Assembly: GCA_964344985.1 (NCBI GenBank) | Contig: CAYFPI010000003.1 | Coordinates: 47,481 to 111,480, forward strand | Direction of reading: 5' to 3' | DNA: 64,000 nt | From: Thioglobus_A sp964344985 | GTDB lineage: Bacteria; Pseudomonadota; Gammaproteobacteria; PS1; Pseudothioglobaceae | In this document: piece by piece, positions 50,292 to 57,716 of the stretch | How the letters are laid out: each line of letters begins with the position of its first letter | How positions within the stretch are numbered: the stretch's first letter is position 1 | Program-made: the position numbers and the translations under genes | Notes under the pieces: model-generated | Database searches by the model: none | What the model was told of the DNA's origin: nothing | Seen by the model: only the letters and a program-made list of their open reading frames with translations

Positions 50292-51968
50292 ATGTCAGAA
50301 TCATTTGCTGAACTGTTTGAAAACAGTGTAGAACAACAAAACGTAAAAGTTGGTGCTCTTTTAATGGGAACCGTAGTTAGCCTTAACCGTGAAAAAGCGA
50401 TTGTTAATGTTGGACTAAAATCAGAGGGTTTTATCTCTCTAGACGAATTTAAAAACCCACAAGGTGAATTAGAAGTTGAAGAAGGCGACATTGTAGAAGT
50501 TGCTCTGAAGTCAATCGACGATGGCCTGGGTAATACAGTACTATCACGCGCTGATGCAAAACGCATTAAGTTGTGGCAGTCACTAGAAATGGCAATGAAT
50601 TCTAAAGAAACAGTAACAGGCATTGTTACTGGCGCTGTTAAAGGCGGTTTAACTGTAGATATTGGTGTTGTAAAAGCATTCTTACCAGGCTCACTAGTAG
50701 ATGTGCGTCCAGTTAAGGACTTCTCATACCTAACTGGTCAAGAGATTGAAGCAATCGTTATCAAGATGGACGAAGTTAGAAATAACATTGTTATTTCTAG
50801 AAAGGCAGTTATGCAAGAAGCTAACTCAGCTGATCGTGAAGCATTACTTGAAACACTTGAAGAAGGTAAAGAAATCGAAGGTATCGTTAAGAACTTGGCT
50901 GATTACGGTGCGTTTGTTGATCTTGGTGGCGTTGATGGTTTACTACACATTACAGATATTTCTTGGCAGCGTGTTAACCATCCATCTGAAAAACTTACTA
51001 TCGGTGACAAGATTAAAGTTAAGGTACTTAACTACGATAAAGAGAAGATGCGTGTATCACTTGGTCTTAAGCAGCTTACATTAAGCCCTTGGGATAATAT
51101 CTCAGATCGTCTACCAATCGGCAAGAAAGTTCCAGGTACAGTATCTAATCTTACAGATTACGGTGCGTTTGTACGCATTGAAGATGGTGTTGAAGGTTTG
51201 GTTCACGTTTCAGAAATGGATTGGACAAACGCAAATGCGCGTCCTTCCAAGATTGTTAAACTAGGTCAAGAAGTTGAAGTGGTTGTTTTAGATGTTCAAG
51301 AGTCTAAGCACCGTATTTCACTATCTATGAAGCAAGCTCAAGAAAATCCTTGGGAAGCTTTTGAAGCAACACATAACAAGGGTGATAAGATTAGCGTAAG
51401 TGTTAAATCAATCACTGACTTTGGTTTATTTGTTGGTCTTTCAGGCGGTATCGACGGTCTAATTCATTTAGCTGACATCTCATGGGAGAAGCAATCTGCT
51501 GAAGAGTTAGTGTCTAATTATTCTAAAGGCCAAGAGCTAGATGTTGTTATTCTTAATATTGACGCTGAAAAAGAGCGTATCTCTTTAGGTATTAAACAAT
51601 TATCAGAAGATGACTTTATGTCATACGCTTCTTCACATAAGAAGGGCTCTATCGTTAAAGGTACAATCGCTGAAGTTGATGCACGTGGTGCGGTTATCAA
51701 TTTAGCTGACGATATTACTGGCTACTTAAAAGCAGGTGAAATTTCACAAGAGCGTGTTGAAGATGCTACAACAGTATTAAAAACAGGTGAAGAAGTTGAA
51801 GTTGTGATTATGAATGTTGATAGAAGATCTCGCAATATTTCAGTAAGTATCAAAGCGAAAGATTCAGTAGAAGAAAAAGCAGCAATGGAGGATTACAATA
51901 AACAATCTTCTGATGCAGCAGCAAGCTCTACATTAGGTGATCTTTTAAAAGAAGCAAAAGATAAGTAA
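50292..51968 (+). CDS. rpsA: 30S ribosomal protein S1
   Basis: 558 residues with six S1 RNA-binding domains, for example L-M-G-T-V-V-S-L-N near 25, G-I-V-T-G-A-V-K-G-G near 115, I-V-K-N-L-A-D-Y-G-A-F-V-D-L near 195 and four more at roughly 85-residue intervals. Binds mRNA on the 30S subunit. A hairpin ending in TTTTTT follows the stop, before ihfB. Confidence 0.97.
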   Translation: MSESFAELFENSVEQQNVKVGALLMGTVVSLNREKAIVNVGLKSEGFISLDEFKNPQGELEVEEGDIVEVALKSIDDGLGNTVLSRADAKRIKLWQSLEMAMNSKETVTGIVTGAVKGGLTVDIGVVKAFLPGSLVDVRPVKDFSYLTGQEIEAIVIKMDEVRNNIVISRKAVMQEANSADREALLETLEEGKEIEGIVKNLADYGAFVDLGGVDGLLHITDISWQRVNHPSEKLTIGDKIKVKVLNYDKEKMRVSLGLKQLTLSPWDNISDRLPIGKKVPGTVSNLTDYGAFVRIEDGVEGLVHVSEMDWTNANARPSKIVKLGQEVEVVVLDVQESKHRISLSMKQAQENPWEAFEATHNKGDKISVSVKSITDFGLFVGLSGGIDGLIHLADISWEKQSAEELVSNYSKGQELDVVILNIDAEKERISLGIKQLSEDDFMSYASSHKKGSIVKGTIAEVDARGAVINLADDITGYLKAGEISQERVEDATTVLKTGEEVEVVIMNVDRRSRNISVSIKAKDSVEEKAAMEDYNKQSSDAAASSTLGDLLKEAKDK

Positions 51969-51977
51969 ATAACTTAT

Positions 51978-52018
51978 AAAAAAAGGCTGCTGCGTATTTT
52001 TACGTAATGGCCTTTTTT
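51978..52018 (+). terminator. Probable terminator between rpsA and ihfB
   Basis: AAAAAAAGGC and GCCTTTTTT bracket an inner CGTA/TACG stem (tetraloop TTTT), with an unpaired stretch between the two. The hairpin is imperfect and could attenuate rather than stop the transcript. Confidence 0.55.
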
Positions 52019-52025
52019 ATTAATT

Positions 52026-52304
52026 ATGAAAAAAACCGAACTTATTCTAAACTTGTCAGAAACATCTGGATTATCGAAAACAGAGTCTAAAGAAGCTGTG
52101 GATTTGATCATTTCGGAATTAACACAAGCAATTGTTTCAGGCGAAGGGGTAGAAATTCGAGGTTTTGGTGGTTTTATTAAAAAACACAGAAAAGCTCGCC
52201 AAGGAATCAATCCAAAAACCAATGAAAGAACCCAAGTGAAAGAAAAGTTTGTGCCTTTTTTTAAGCCTGGAAAATCATTAAAAGAAATGGTAAATAAAGC
52301 CTAA
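52026..52304 (+). CDS. ihfB: Integration host factor subunit beta
   Basis: DNA-bending nucleoid protein. 92 residues with the DNABII pattern: K-T-E-L-I near the start, G-E-G-V-E-I-R-G-F-G-G-F near 40 and R-x-x-R-x-G-x-N-P-K-T near 58. The tail F-K-P-G-K-S-L-K is typical of IHF-beta. rpsA-ihfB is the expected neighbourhood. HU is a less likely alternative because of this context. Confidence 0.9.
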   Translation: MKKTELILNLSETSGLSKTESKEAVDLIISELTQAIVSGEGVEIRGFGGFIKKHRKARQGINPKTNERTQVKEKFVPFFKPGKSLKEMVNKA

Positions 52305-52310
52305 TTTTGA

Positions 52311-52340
52311 TTGATTTTTTTTAGTTGTATAATGTATAAT
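52311..52340 (+). promoter_or_regulatory. Likely sigma-70 promoter for tRNA-Lys
   Basis: TTGATT at 52311-52316 and TATAAT at 52335-52340 with an 18-base spacer, 35 bases before the mature tRNA. A second TATAAT at 52328 with a 15-base spacer from another TTGATT is an alternative. Confidence 0.55.
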
Positions 52341-52375
52341 TTCACTTTTTGCATAAAGTGTGAAAAAACAAATAT

Positions 52376-52451
52376 GGGTCGTTAGCTCAGTTGGTAGAGC
52401 ATCGGACTTTTAATCCGCTGGTCGAGCGTTCAAATCGCTCACGACCCACCA
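52376..52451 (+). tRNA. tRNA-Lys (anticodon TTT)
   Basis: 76 bases including an encoded CCA. The acceptor GGGTCGT pairs with ACGACCC, the D-loop is AGCTCAGTTGGTAGAGC, the anticodon loop is CTTTTAA (anticodon TTT) and the T-arm is GAGCGTTCAAATCGCTC. Reads AAA/AAG. One base pair at the base of the anticodon stem (T27, C43) is unpaired. Confidence 0.97.
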
Positions 52452-52460
52452 TATTATTAA

Positions 52461-52490
52461 AAGGACTCAATTGCTTGAGTCCTTTTTTTT
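52461..52490 (+). terminator. Terminator of the tRNA-Lys gene
   Basis: A perfect ten-base stem (AAGGACTCAA / TTGAGTCCTT) with loop TTGC and a T-run of eight, starting ten bases after the CCA. Confidence 0.93.
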
Positions 52491-52527
52491 CGCCTAAAAT
52501 AGTACCGCTTAAATAAAATAAATAACA

Positions 52528-52962
52528 ATGAAACAAGAAGTTAATAATCCAGCAAATGATCCTGGTTTATGGGAGTTAATAAAAGAGCTGTTTATGTATC
52601 CTGGAGAGTGGCTAGTTGGTCAGTTAATAGAGATGGATTTTGGCCAATATTTAGGGTTTACTCAGGCTGATTATGGTGGTATTTTTTCAATTATCACTTC
52701 TATTGTTATTGGCTCTTCTATTATTGCTTTGACGATTTATCCTGTTAAAGCATTTATTGACACCATTATTGAGTGCAAGTCACATGAGTTAAAAAAAGAT
52801 CGCACTAAGTGTAAGACTGGATATGTAGTCTTGGTGTTGTTTTTATTATTATTTATTGGTGAGCATTACAAGCTTGAGCAGTGGCTCCAAGAGTTAAATT
52901 TATGGGTATTTGCCATCTCTTGGGTGTTGTGGTTTACTCAAGGGAAATACTGGAACAAATAG
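52528..52962 (+). CDS. Hypothetical inner-membrane protein
   Basis: 144 residues with three hydrophobic segments (about 53-75, 97-112 and 125-137) and an acidic amphipathic N-terminus (W-E-L-I-K-E-L-F, then W-L-V-G-Q-L-I-E-M-D-F). A Lys-rich cytoplasmic loop (H-E-L-K-K-D-R-T-K-C-K) lies between helices 1 and 2, with two cysteines. I recognise no family. No strong ribosome-binding site is seen. It stands alone between the tRNA terminator and slyD. Confidence 0.6.
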   Translation: MKQEVNNPANDPGLWELIKELFMYPGEWLVGQLIEMDFGQYLGFTQADYGGIFSIITSIVIGSSIIALTIYPVKAFIDTIIECKSHELKKDRTKCKTGYVVLVLFLLLFIGEHYKLEQWLQELNLWVFAISWVLWFTQGKYWNK

Positions 52963-53081
52963 TTTTTTTTACCATTAACCCTTGATTTTCTGGGTTTAAT
53001 GACCATATAGTTACAAAATCGATCAACCATTAGATTTTTATTAATTTTATTAAGGTGCAAAAAGCACAGGAGAAAAACAAA

Positions 53082-53564
53082 ATGACAGTAAAAAAAGACG
53101 CAGTAGTAGAAATGCATTACACATTAAAAAATGATGCAGGTGATGTTATTGACACCTCATCAGGAAAAGCGCCAATGCCATTTTTGCAAGGTCATGGAAA
53201 TATTATTCCTGGCTTGGAAAAAGCACTAGAAGGTATGAAAGTAGGCGAGAGTTGCGATGTGTCTGTTAAGCCAGAGGATGCATATGGTGTTCATCATCCA
53301 GAAGGTATTCAAGAGATTCCAATGGAGGCATTACAAGGCATTGAAAATTTAGAAGTTGGCATGGAACTGCAATCTCAAGATGAGCAAGGCAATCCGTTTA
53401 TTGTTCGCGTTGAAAAAATCAATGAAGAAACAGTAACAATTAATGCAAACCATCCGCTTGCTGGTGAAACACTGCATTTCAATGTAAGCATTGAGAGTGT
53501 AAGAGAAGCAACTAAAGAAGAGTTGTCTCATGGCCATGTTCATACAGGTTCTTGTTCACACTAA
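53082..53564 (+). CDS. slyD: FKBP-type peptidyl-prolyl isomerase SlyD
   Basis: Folding helper and metal-binding chaperone. 160 residues starting at the ATG at 53082 (AGGAG upstream), with the FKBP pattern Y-T-L-K-N-D-A-G-D-V-I-D-T-S near 14-27, G-H-G-N-I-I-P-G-L-E-K-A-L-E-G-M, and an IF domain insert (E-D-A-Y-G-V-H). The C-terminus is short but histidine-rich (H-G-H-V-H-T-G-S-C-S-H), so nickel or other metal binding is plausible but less than in the long-tailed E. coli SlyD. Confidence 0.93.
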   Translation: MTVKKDAVVEMHYTLKNDAGDVIDTSSGKAPMPFLQGHGNIIPGLEKALEGMKVGESCDVSVKPEDAYGVHHPEGIQEIPMEALQGIENLEVGMELQSQDEQGNPFIVRVEKINEETVTINANHPLAGETLHFNVSIESVREATKEELSHGHVHTGSCSH

Positions 53565-53582
53565 AGCTTAATAGGCTGACAT

Positions 53583-54221
53583 ATGGCGCATCAATGTTGC
53601 TTATGTCAGTCAAACAATCTATCATCTTATTTTGATAATAAGAATGGTAAGTATCTAAAATGCAATGAGTGTGATTTAGTATTTATTACTAATGATTATC
53701 ACTTAAGCGCCGATCAAGAAAAGTCACGCTACGATCTTCATCAAAACAATCCTCAAGATCAGAACTATCGAGCGTTTTTGTCTCAACTATCAAATCCAGT
53801 ATTAAAGCACTTAAAACCTAATAGTAAAGGCTTAGACTTTGGTTGCGGCCCAGGGCCAACACTATCTTTGTTATTTGAAGAGCAAGGTCATCAAGTGGAT
53901 TTGTTTGATAAATTCTACGTCAAGAATCCATCTATTTTTAACAATCGGTATGATTTTATTACTACAACTGAAGTTGTTGAGCATTTAGACAATCCTGGAA
54001 GTGAACTGGATAGGTTGTTTTCTATGCTTAATAAGGGTGGTGTATTGGCAATTATGACTCAACTACTTAATAAAGACATTGATTTCTCTTCTTGGTACTA
54101 TAAAGACGACCCTACGCATATTTGTTTTTTTAGTCAAAAAACATTTGAATATTTAGCTAAAAAATACAAGGCCAAATTAGAAATTATTGGCGACAACGTG
54201 GTGTTGTTATTTCCAAACTAG
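53583..54221 (+). CDS. SAM-dependent methyltransferase with N-terminal zinc ribbon
   Basis: 212 residues. The N-terminal cysteines C-C-L-C (near 5-8) and C-N-E-C (near 27-30) look like a rubredoxin/zinc ribbon, followed by a class I methyltransferase with motif I L-D-F-G-C-G-P-G-P near 83 and T-T-T-E-V-V-E-H near 122. The substrate cannot be told. It is convergent with another methyltransferase gene, the stops overlapping by 15 bases. Short relative to full class I enzymes. Confidence 0.8.
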   Translation: MAHQCCLCQSNNLSSYFDNKNGKYLKCNECDLVFITNDYHLSADQEKSRYDLHQNNPQDQNYRAFLSQLSNPVLKHLKPNSKGLDFGCGPGPTLSLLFEEQGHQVDLFDKFYVKNPSIFNNRYDFITTTEVVEHLDNPGSELDRLFSMLNKGGVLAIMTQLLNKDIDFSSWYYKDDPTHICFFSQKTFEYLAKKYKAKLEIIGDNVVLLFPN

Positions 54222-54815
54222 AACAGTAAAGTCATTGTCTAGATAGTTGTCAATAATCTGATAGTTGTTGGTAAGGCTTTTTACCCATAATTCCACATCT
54301 TCTTTGCAGTAAGTTTGCAAATCACCTCTACTACTGGTGTATTTATTGGTATTGTCTAATAAGTTGAATCCCATGCCTTTTTTGCATAAATCAAACATGG
54401 TATTAATGGTATTTTTAGCATTTTTATCAGCATCTTTAATAGTGTAATTAAGAGTTCCAGAAAGTAGGGTGTAGTCAAAGTTATCACTAGGCGCATTTAA
54501 TGAAAATACATCAGTATTTAAAAAATCAGCATCAGGATAAATGCTTCTTGCCTTATCAGTGAATTCACTTACAATATCGATTCCAAAGTAGTGGGTAACA
54601 ATGCTATTTTGTTTTAAATAAAAATACAAATCCGCAAATCCGCAGCCCACATCTAACAAACTGTCACCAGATTTAATGCCAATTTTGCTTAATTGCTCAA
54701 AGCGCAAATATTGAATTTTTATACTACTCCAAAGTAGTGCGTTAGGATGGTGTCCAAAACGTTTAAAGGCATCTTGGTGTCTTGAAATAATTGCTGTATT
54801 ATCTGCATTTTTCAT
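54207..54815 (-). CDS. Class I SAM-dependent methyltransferase
   Basis: 202 residues with motif I L-L-D-V-G-C-G-F-A-D near 50, a D-I acidic motif near 76 (F-G-I-D-I-V) and D-Y-T-L-L-S-G-T-L near 113. The start codon comes directly after the T-run of a terminator on the same strand, with no space for a Shine-Dalgarno sequence, so translation start or transcription start is unusual here. The N-terminus (R-H-x-D-A-F-K-R-F-G-H-H-P) nevertheless looks complete. Substrate unknown. Confidence 0.78.
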   Translation of the reverse strand: MKNADNTAIISRHQDAFKRFGHHPNALLWSSIKIQYLRFEQLSKIGIKSGDSLLDVGCGFADLYFYLKQNSIVTHYFGIDIVSEFTDKARSIYPDADFLNTDVFSLNAPSDNFDYTLLSGTLNYTIKDADKNAKNTINTMFDLCKKGMGFNLLDNTNKYTSSRGDLQTYCKEDVELWVKSLTNNYQIIDNYLDNDFTVLVWK

Positions 54816-54840
54816 AAAAAAAGGCCTGCAAGTGCAGGCC
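54816..54840 (-). terminator. Terminator after the DUF302 gene
   Basis: On the minus strand GGCCTGC / GCAGGCC with a four-base loop is followed by seven T, 20 bases beyond the DUF302 stop. The last T touches the ATG of the next gene. Confidence 0.9.
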
Positions 54841-54860
54841 GTGGTTAAGCAGGATGTTTT

Positions 54861-55655
54861 TTAAAAAGATCCTTCTTTGGCGCCTTCAAGAATGTTATTC
54901 ATTTTTTCAGCCACATCCATTGCAGGACCAAGCGCATCTTCTGGTAAGTTCATCGCATTCATAACGTCTGGATTCATACTAATCATGCGAATCTTTCCAT
55001 CTTTGCCTTCAACAACAGCAATTCGACATGGCAAAATAACAGCATATCTGTCATCAATATCAGCAATTTTTCCAGCAGTAGCAGCATCACAAATGTTATG
55101 AATGCTTAAGTGTCGATAAGGCTTACCTGTCACGTTTTTAATTTGCTCACTCAGTGGAAACATAGCAACATGTAGAATGGATTCATTAGTTGCCATTGAC
55201 TTAATAGATTCATCAACTTCAGTGCCAGTAATACCCTCATCAACCTCTGTCACTTGTACCATTTGCATGAACATTTCAGGGGTAACAGCAGCCGGCTTGT
55301 CATTGGTTACGCTTTTGACAACTTCTTGTGCTTTTTCCCCAACAGTTTTTACAGCATCTACAGGATTAAAGTTTTGATCTTGCCAATTGCAACCACCATT
55401 AAAAGGCTGCATGTTGTTGCTGTTAAACGGACCAAAAGAGTTAGAATTGGTATTAAAGCCAAATGGCTGGGTGCTACCACCAAGGTTAAATGGGCGAGTG
55501 TTGTTATTAAAATTCCAAGGTCCAAATGAATTACTATTGCCAGAGAATGGATTGTAATTGTAGTTATTGTTCCACGGGCTCCAGTTTTCGGCAATTGCAC
55601 TACTCATGGTTAAAACACTTGTTAGGGCTAAAACGGTTGATAATTTGTTTTTCAT
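54861..55655 (-). CDS. DUF302 protein with sulfur-globule-like N-terminus
   Basis: 264 residues. A signal peptide (M-K-N-K-L-S-T-V-L-A...A-I-A, cleavage near 22) leads into a low-complexity region 23-90 rich in Asn, Phe, Pro, Gly and Trp. It contains two copies of S-N-S-F-G-P-(W/F)-N (41-48 and 71-78) and P-F-N/P-F-G repeats. Residues about 130-264 form a DUF302 domain (L-H-V-A-M-F-P-L, then C-R-I-A-V-V-E). Gly/Asn/aromatic-rich exported proteins coat sulfur globules in other sulfur oxidisers; the resemblance here is compositional only. A strong terminator follows. Divergent from the rhodanese-MBL operon. Confidence 0.82.
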   Translation of the reverse strand: MKNKLSTVLALTSVLTMSSAIAENWSPWNNNYNYNPFSGNSNSFGPWNFNNNTRPFNLGGSTQPFGFNTNSNSFGPFNSNNMQPFNGGCNWQDQNFNPVDAVKTVGEKAQEVVKSVTNDKPAAVTPEMFMQMVQVTEVDEGITGTEVDESIKSMATNESILHVAMFPLSEQIKNVTGKPYRHLSIHNICDAATAGKIADIDDRYAVILPCRIAVVEGKDGKIRMISMNPDVMNAMNLPEDALGPAMDVAEKMNNILEGAKEGSF

Positions 55656-55761
55656 ATAATTTTTTTTTGGTTTGTATAAAAAGACATAAGTCTAGCATAG
55701 CAAATAGGGATATGTGATAATATTATTAGTAATTTTTTTATCAAAATACAGGAAATATACA

Positions 55762-57066
55762 ATGACATACCGCGCTATATTATTATTTGTAATCGCTACC
55801 ATTCAAGGTGTTAATGCTGAAATTATTGATGGCAACAAAATGCTAGAATCAGTCAACAAGCAAATTATTAATATTAATACCGATGAATTAAAGACGACTC
55901 TTGATAAAGATCCAAATGTGGTTTTGATTGATGTTAGATCTCCTTTTGAGATAAAAAAGACAGGCACCATTAATCGAGGTCAAAATGTTAATATTGTGCG
56001 TGGCTGGTTAGAGTTTCAAATAGCCGATCATGCTGAGTCAAAAGACACGCCAATTATTACTTATTGCGGCAGAAATCTACGTTCACCACTAGCAGCTAAA
56101 ACATTAGAGAGAATGGGATATACCAACGTTAAAAACTATGCTGATGGATACTTCGCTTGGAGAGACGAACTTAATCCGGTTAAGATTAGTGACCATGAGC
56201 CAGATAACATTTTATACAGACTGCCAGAAGAGGTAATTCCAGGTGTTTATTCTGCTATTGGCGCCACTCAGCCTTATACCTATGAGAATTCAAACCATAA
56301 TAATAATTTGTCGTTTATCGTAACCACTGATGGTGTACTTGTATTTAATGCGGGCGGTAATTATTTGCTTGCAAAAGCACTACACGAAGAGATTAAAAAA
56401 GTAACTGATCAAAAAGTTAAGTATGTTGTGCTTGAGAATTCGCAAGGTCATGCAATTTTAGGCTCTAACTATTGGAAAGAGCAGGGCGCTATTATCATTG
56501 CCCATGTTGAGGCCGACAAAGAAATCAAACACAGAGGAGAGGATATTTTTGCTCGCTCATTACGTGTTCAAAAAGATAAGCTGATTGGCACAAAACTCAT
56601 TCGCCCAGACCTAACGTTTGAAGAGAAAATGAACCTGCCAATGGGTGATACCAAGATTGAGCTTATGCATATTGGTGCGTCACATTCGCCAGATGATATT
56701 CAACTTTGGATGCCAGAGAAAAAGCTACTCATTAGTGGTGATACCGCCTTTAATGAGCGAGTACTGCCAATTTTCCCACATACTAATGCTGCCGCTTGGA
56801 TTGAGACTTGGGATAAGATTGAAGCTTTAGAGCCTGAGATAATCATTCCTGGTCATGGAGAAGTGACCGATTTAGAAACCATTACAAAATTTACTAAAGA
56901 TTATTTAGTTTACATGCGTGGAGAGGTTGAGAAAGTGCTTGATGATGATGGTGGTTTATATGAGGCATATAATATTGATCAAACCATGTTTCGAGATAGA
57001 GGTACTTATAAAGAATTGAGCAAACAAAATGCTGAGCGTATCTTTAAGCAAATGGAATTTGAGTAA
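55762..57066 (+). CDS. Exported rhodanese / metallo-beta-lactamase-fold fusion
   Basis: 434 residues with a signal peptide (M-T-Y-R-A-I-L-L-F-V-I-A-T-I-Q-G-V-N-A). Residues 35-135 are a rhodanese domain with D-V-R-S near 57 and the active-site Y-C-G-R-N-L-R-S (C102). Residues 150-434 are a metallo-beta-lactamase fold, keeping H308, D327 (S-G-D-T) and H365 (P-G-H-G). The first metal motif H-x-H-x-D-H is missing: residues 225-232 read E-N-S-Q-G-H-A-I. One or both metal sites are thus altered. ATG chosen for the AGGAAA upstream. Adjacent hemerythrin starts with no intervening base. Confidence 0.85.
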   Translation: MTYRAILLFVIATIQGVNAEIIDGNKMLESVNKQIININTDELKTTLDKDPNVVLIDVRSPFEIKKTGTINRGQNVNIVRGWLEFQIADHAESKDTPIITYCGRNLRSPLAAKTLERMGYTNVKNYADGYFAWRDELNPVKISDHEPDNILYRLPEEVIPGVYSAIGATQPYTYENSNHNNNLSFIVTTDGVLVFNAGGNYLLAKALHEEIKKVTDQKVKYVVLENSQGHAILGSNYWKEQGAIIIAHVEADKEIKHRGEDIFARSLRVQKDKLIGTKLIRPDLTFEEKMNLPMGDTKIELMHIGASHSPDDIQLWMPEKKLLISGDTAFNERVLPIFPHTNAAAWIETWDKIEALEPEIIIPGHGEVTDLETITKFTKDYLVYMRGEVEKVLDDDGGLYEAYNIDQTMFRDRGTYKELSKQNAERIFKQMEFE

Positions 57067-57495
57067 ATGAATATTTCAACATTTATGAGTAATCACCACC
57101 GAGAGTGTGATGAAAGCTATGTAACTGCCGAAGCCTTAGTGGTGGATCAAAATTGGATAAAGGCAAATACTATGTTTGCCAGCGCATATGATGACTTTAT
57201 GCTGCATTTCAAGAGAGAAGAAGATGTTCTTTTCCCAGCTTTTGAAGAGCAAACTGGTATGGTAGGTGGCCCTACTGAGGTTATGCGTATGGAGCATGTG
57301 CGCATGAAAAAAACACTAGAAGAGCTGAAAAATTACTTGCAAAATCAGGACAAAGATAAGTTTTTAGGTTTAAGTGAATCTTTTATGATTTTGGTGCAAC
57401 AACACAATATGAAAGAAGAGCAAATGCTCTACGCAATGATGGACAGAACTTTTGGTGAAGAGTCGGATGTTTTGGTAGAATCATTAAGTAAATAA
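57067..57495 (+). CDS. Hemerythrin-domain protein
   Basis: 142 residues, an HHE cation-binding four-helix bundle. Likely di-iron ligands are H11, H47, E51, H77, H113 and E117 (F-K-R-E-E-D, M-E-H-V, Q-Q-H-N-M-K-E-E). Such proteins bind O2, NO or act as iron repair or sensing modules. There is no gap between it and the rhodanese-MBL gene, and three bases before DUF2249. No signal peptide. Confidence 0.88.
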   Translation: MNISTFMSNHHRECDESYVTAEALVVDQNWIKANTMFASAYDDFMLHFKREEDVLFPAFEEQTGMVGGPTEVMRMEHVRMKKTLEELKNYLQNQDKDKFLGLSESFMILVQQHNMKEEQMLYAMMDRTFGEESDVLVESLSK

Positions 57496-57498
57496 TCA

Positions 57499-57711
57499 AT
57501 GAAAGAAATCGATGTTAGAGATTTCCCGCCTTGTGAGCCGTTAGAATTGTCTTTAAAAGCTGCGCAGGCATTAAAAGAGTCTGAGCAAGTTAGAATTATT
57601 CATAAACAAATACCGCATCCTCTTTTTGAAATTTTAAATACACGTGGGTACAACTATACCTTGGAAGAAAAATCATCAGATTTGTTCTATATTGTTATTA
57701 GTAAAAAATAA
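57499..57711 (+). CDS. DUF2249 domain protein
   Basis: 70 residues of a DUF2249 domain (D-V-R-D-F-P-P-C-E-P near 5-14, then R-I-I-H-K-Q-I-P-H-P-L-F near 33). DUF2249 and hemerythrin genes are often neighbours in NO-detoxifying or denitrifying bacteria, sometimes fused (family knowledge). Function unknown. Six bases before the next ORF. Confidence 0.88.
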   Translation: MKEIDVRDFPPCEPLELSLKAAQALKESEQVRIIHKQIPHPLFEILNTRGYNYTLEEKSSDLFYIVISKK

Positions 57712-57716
57712 TACTT

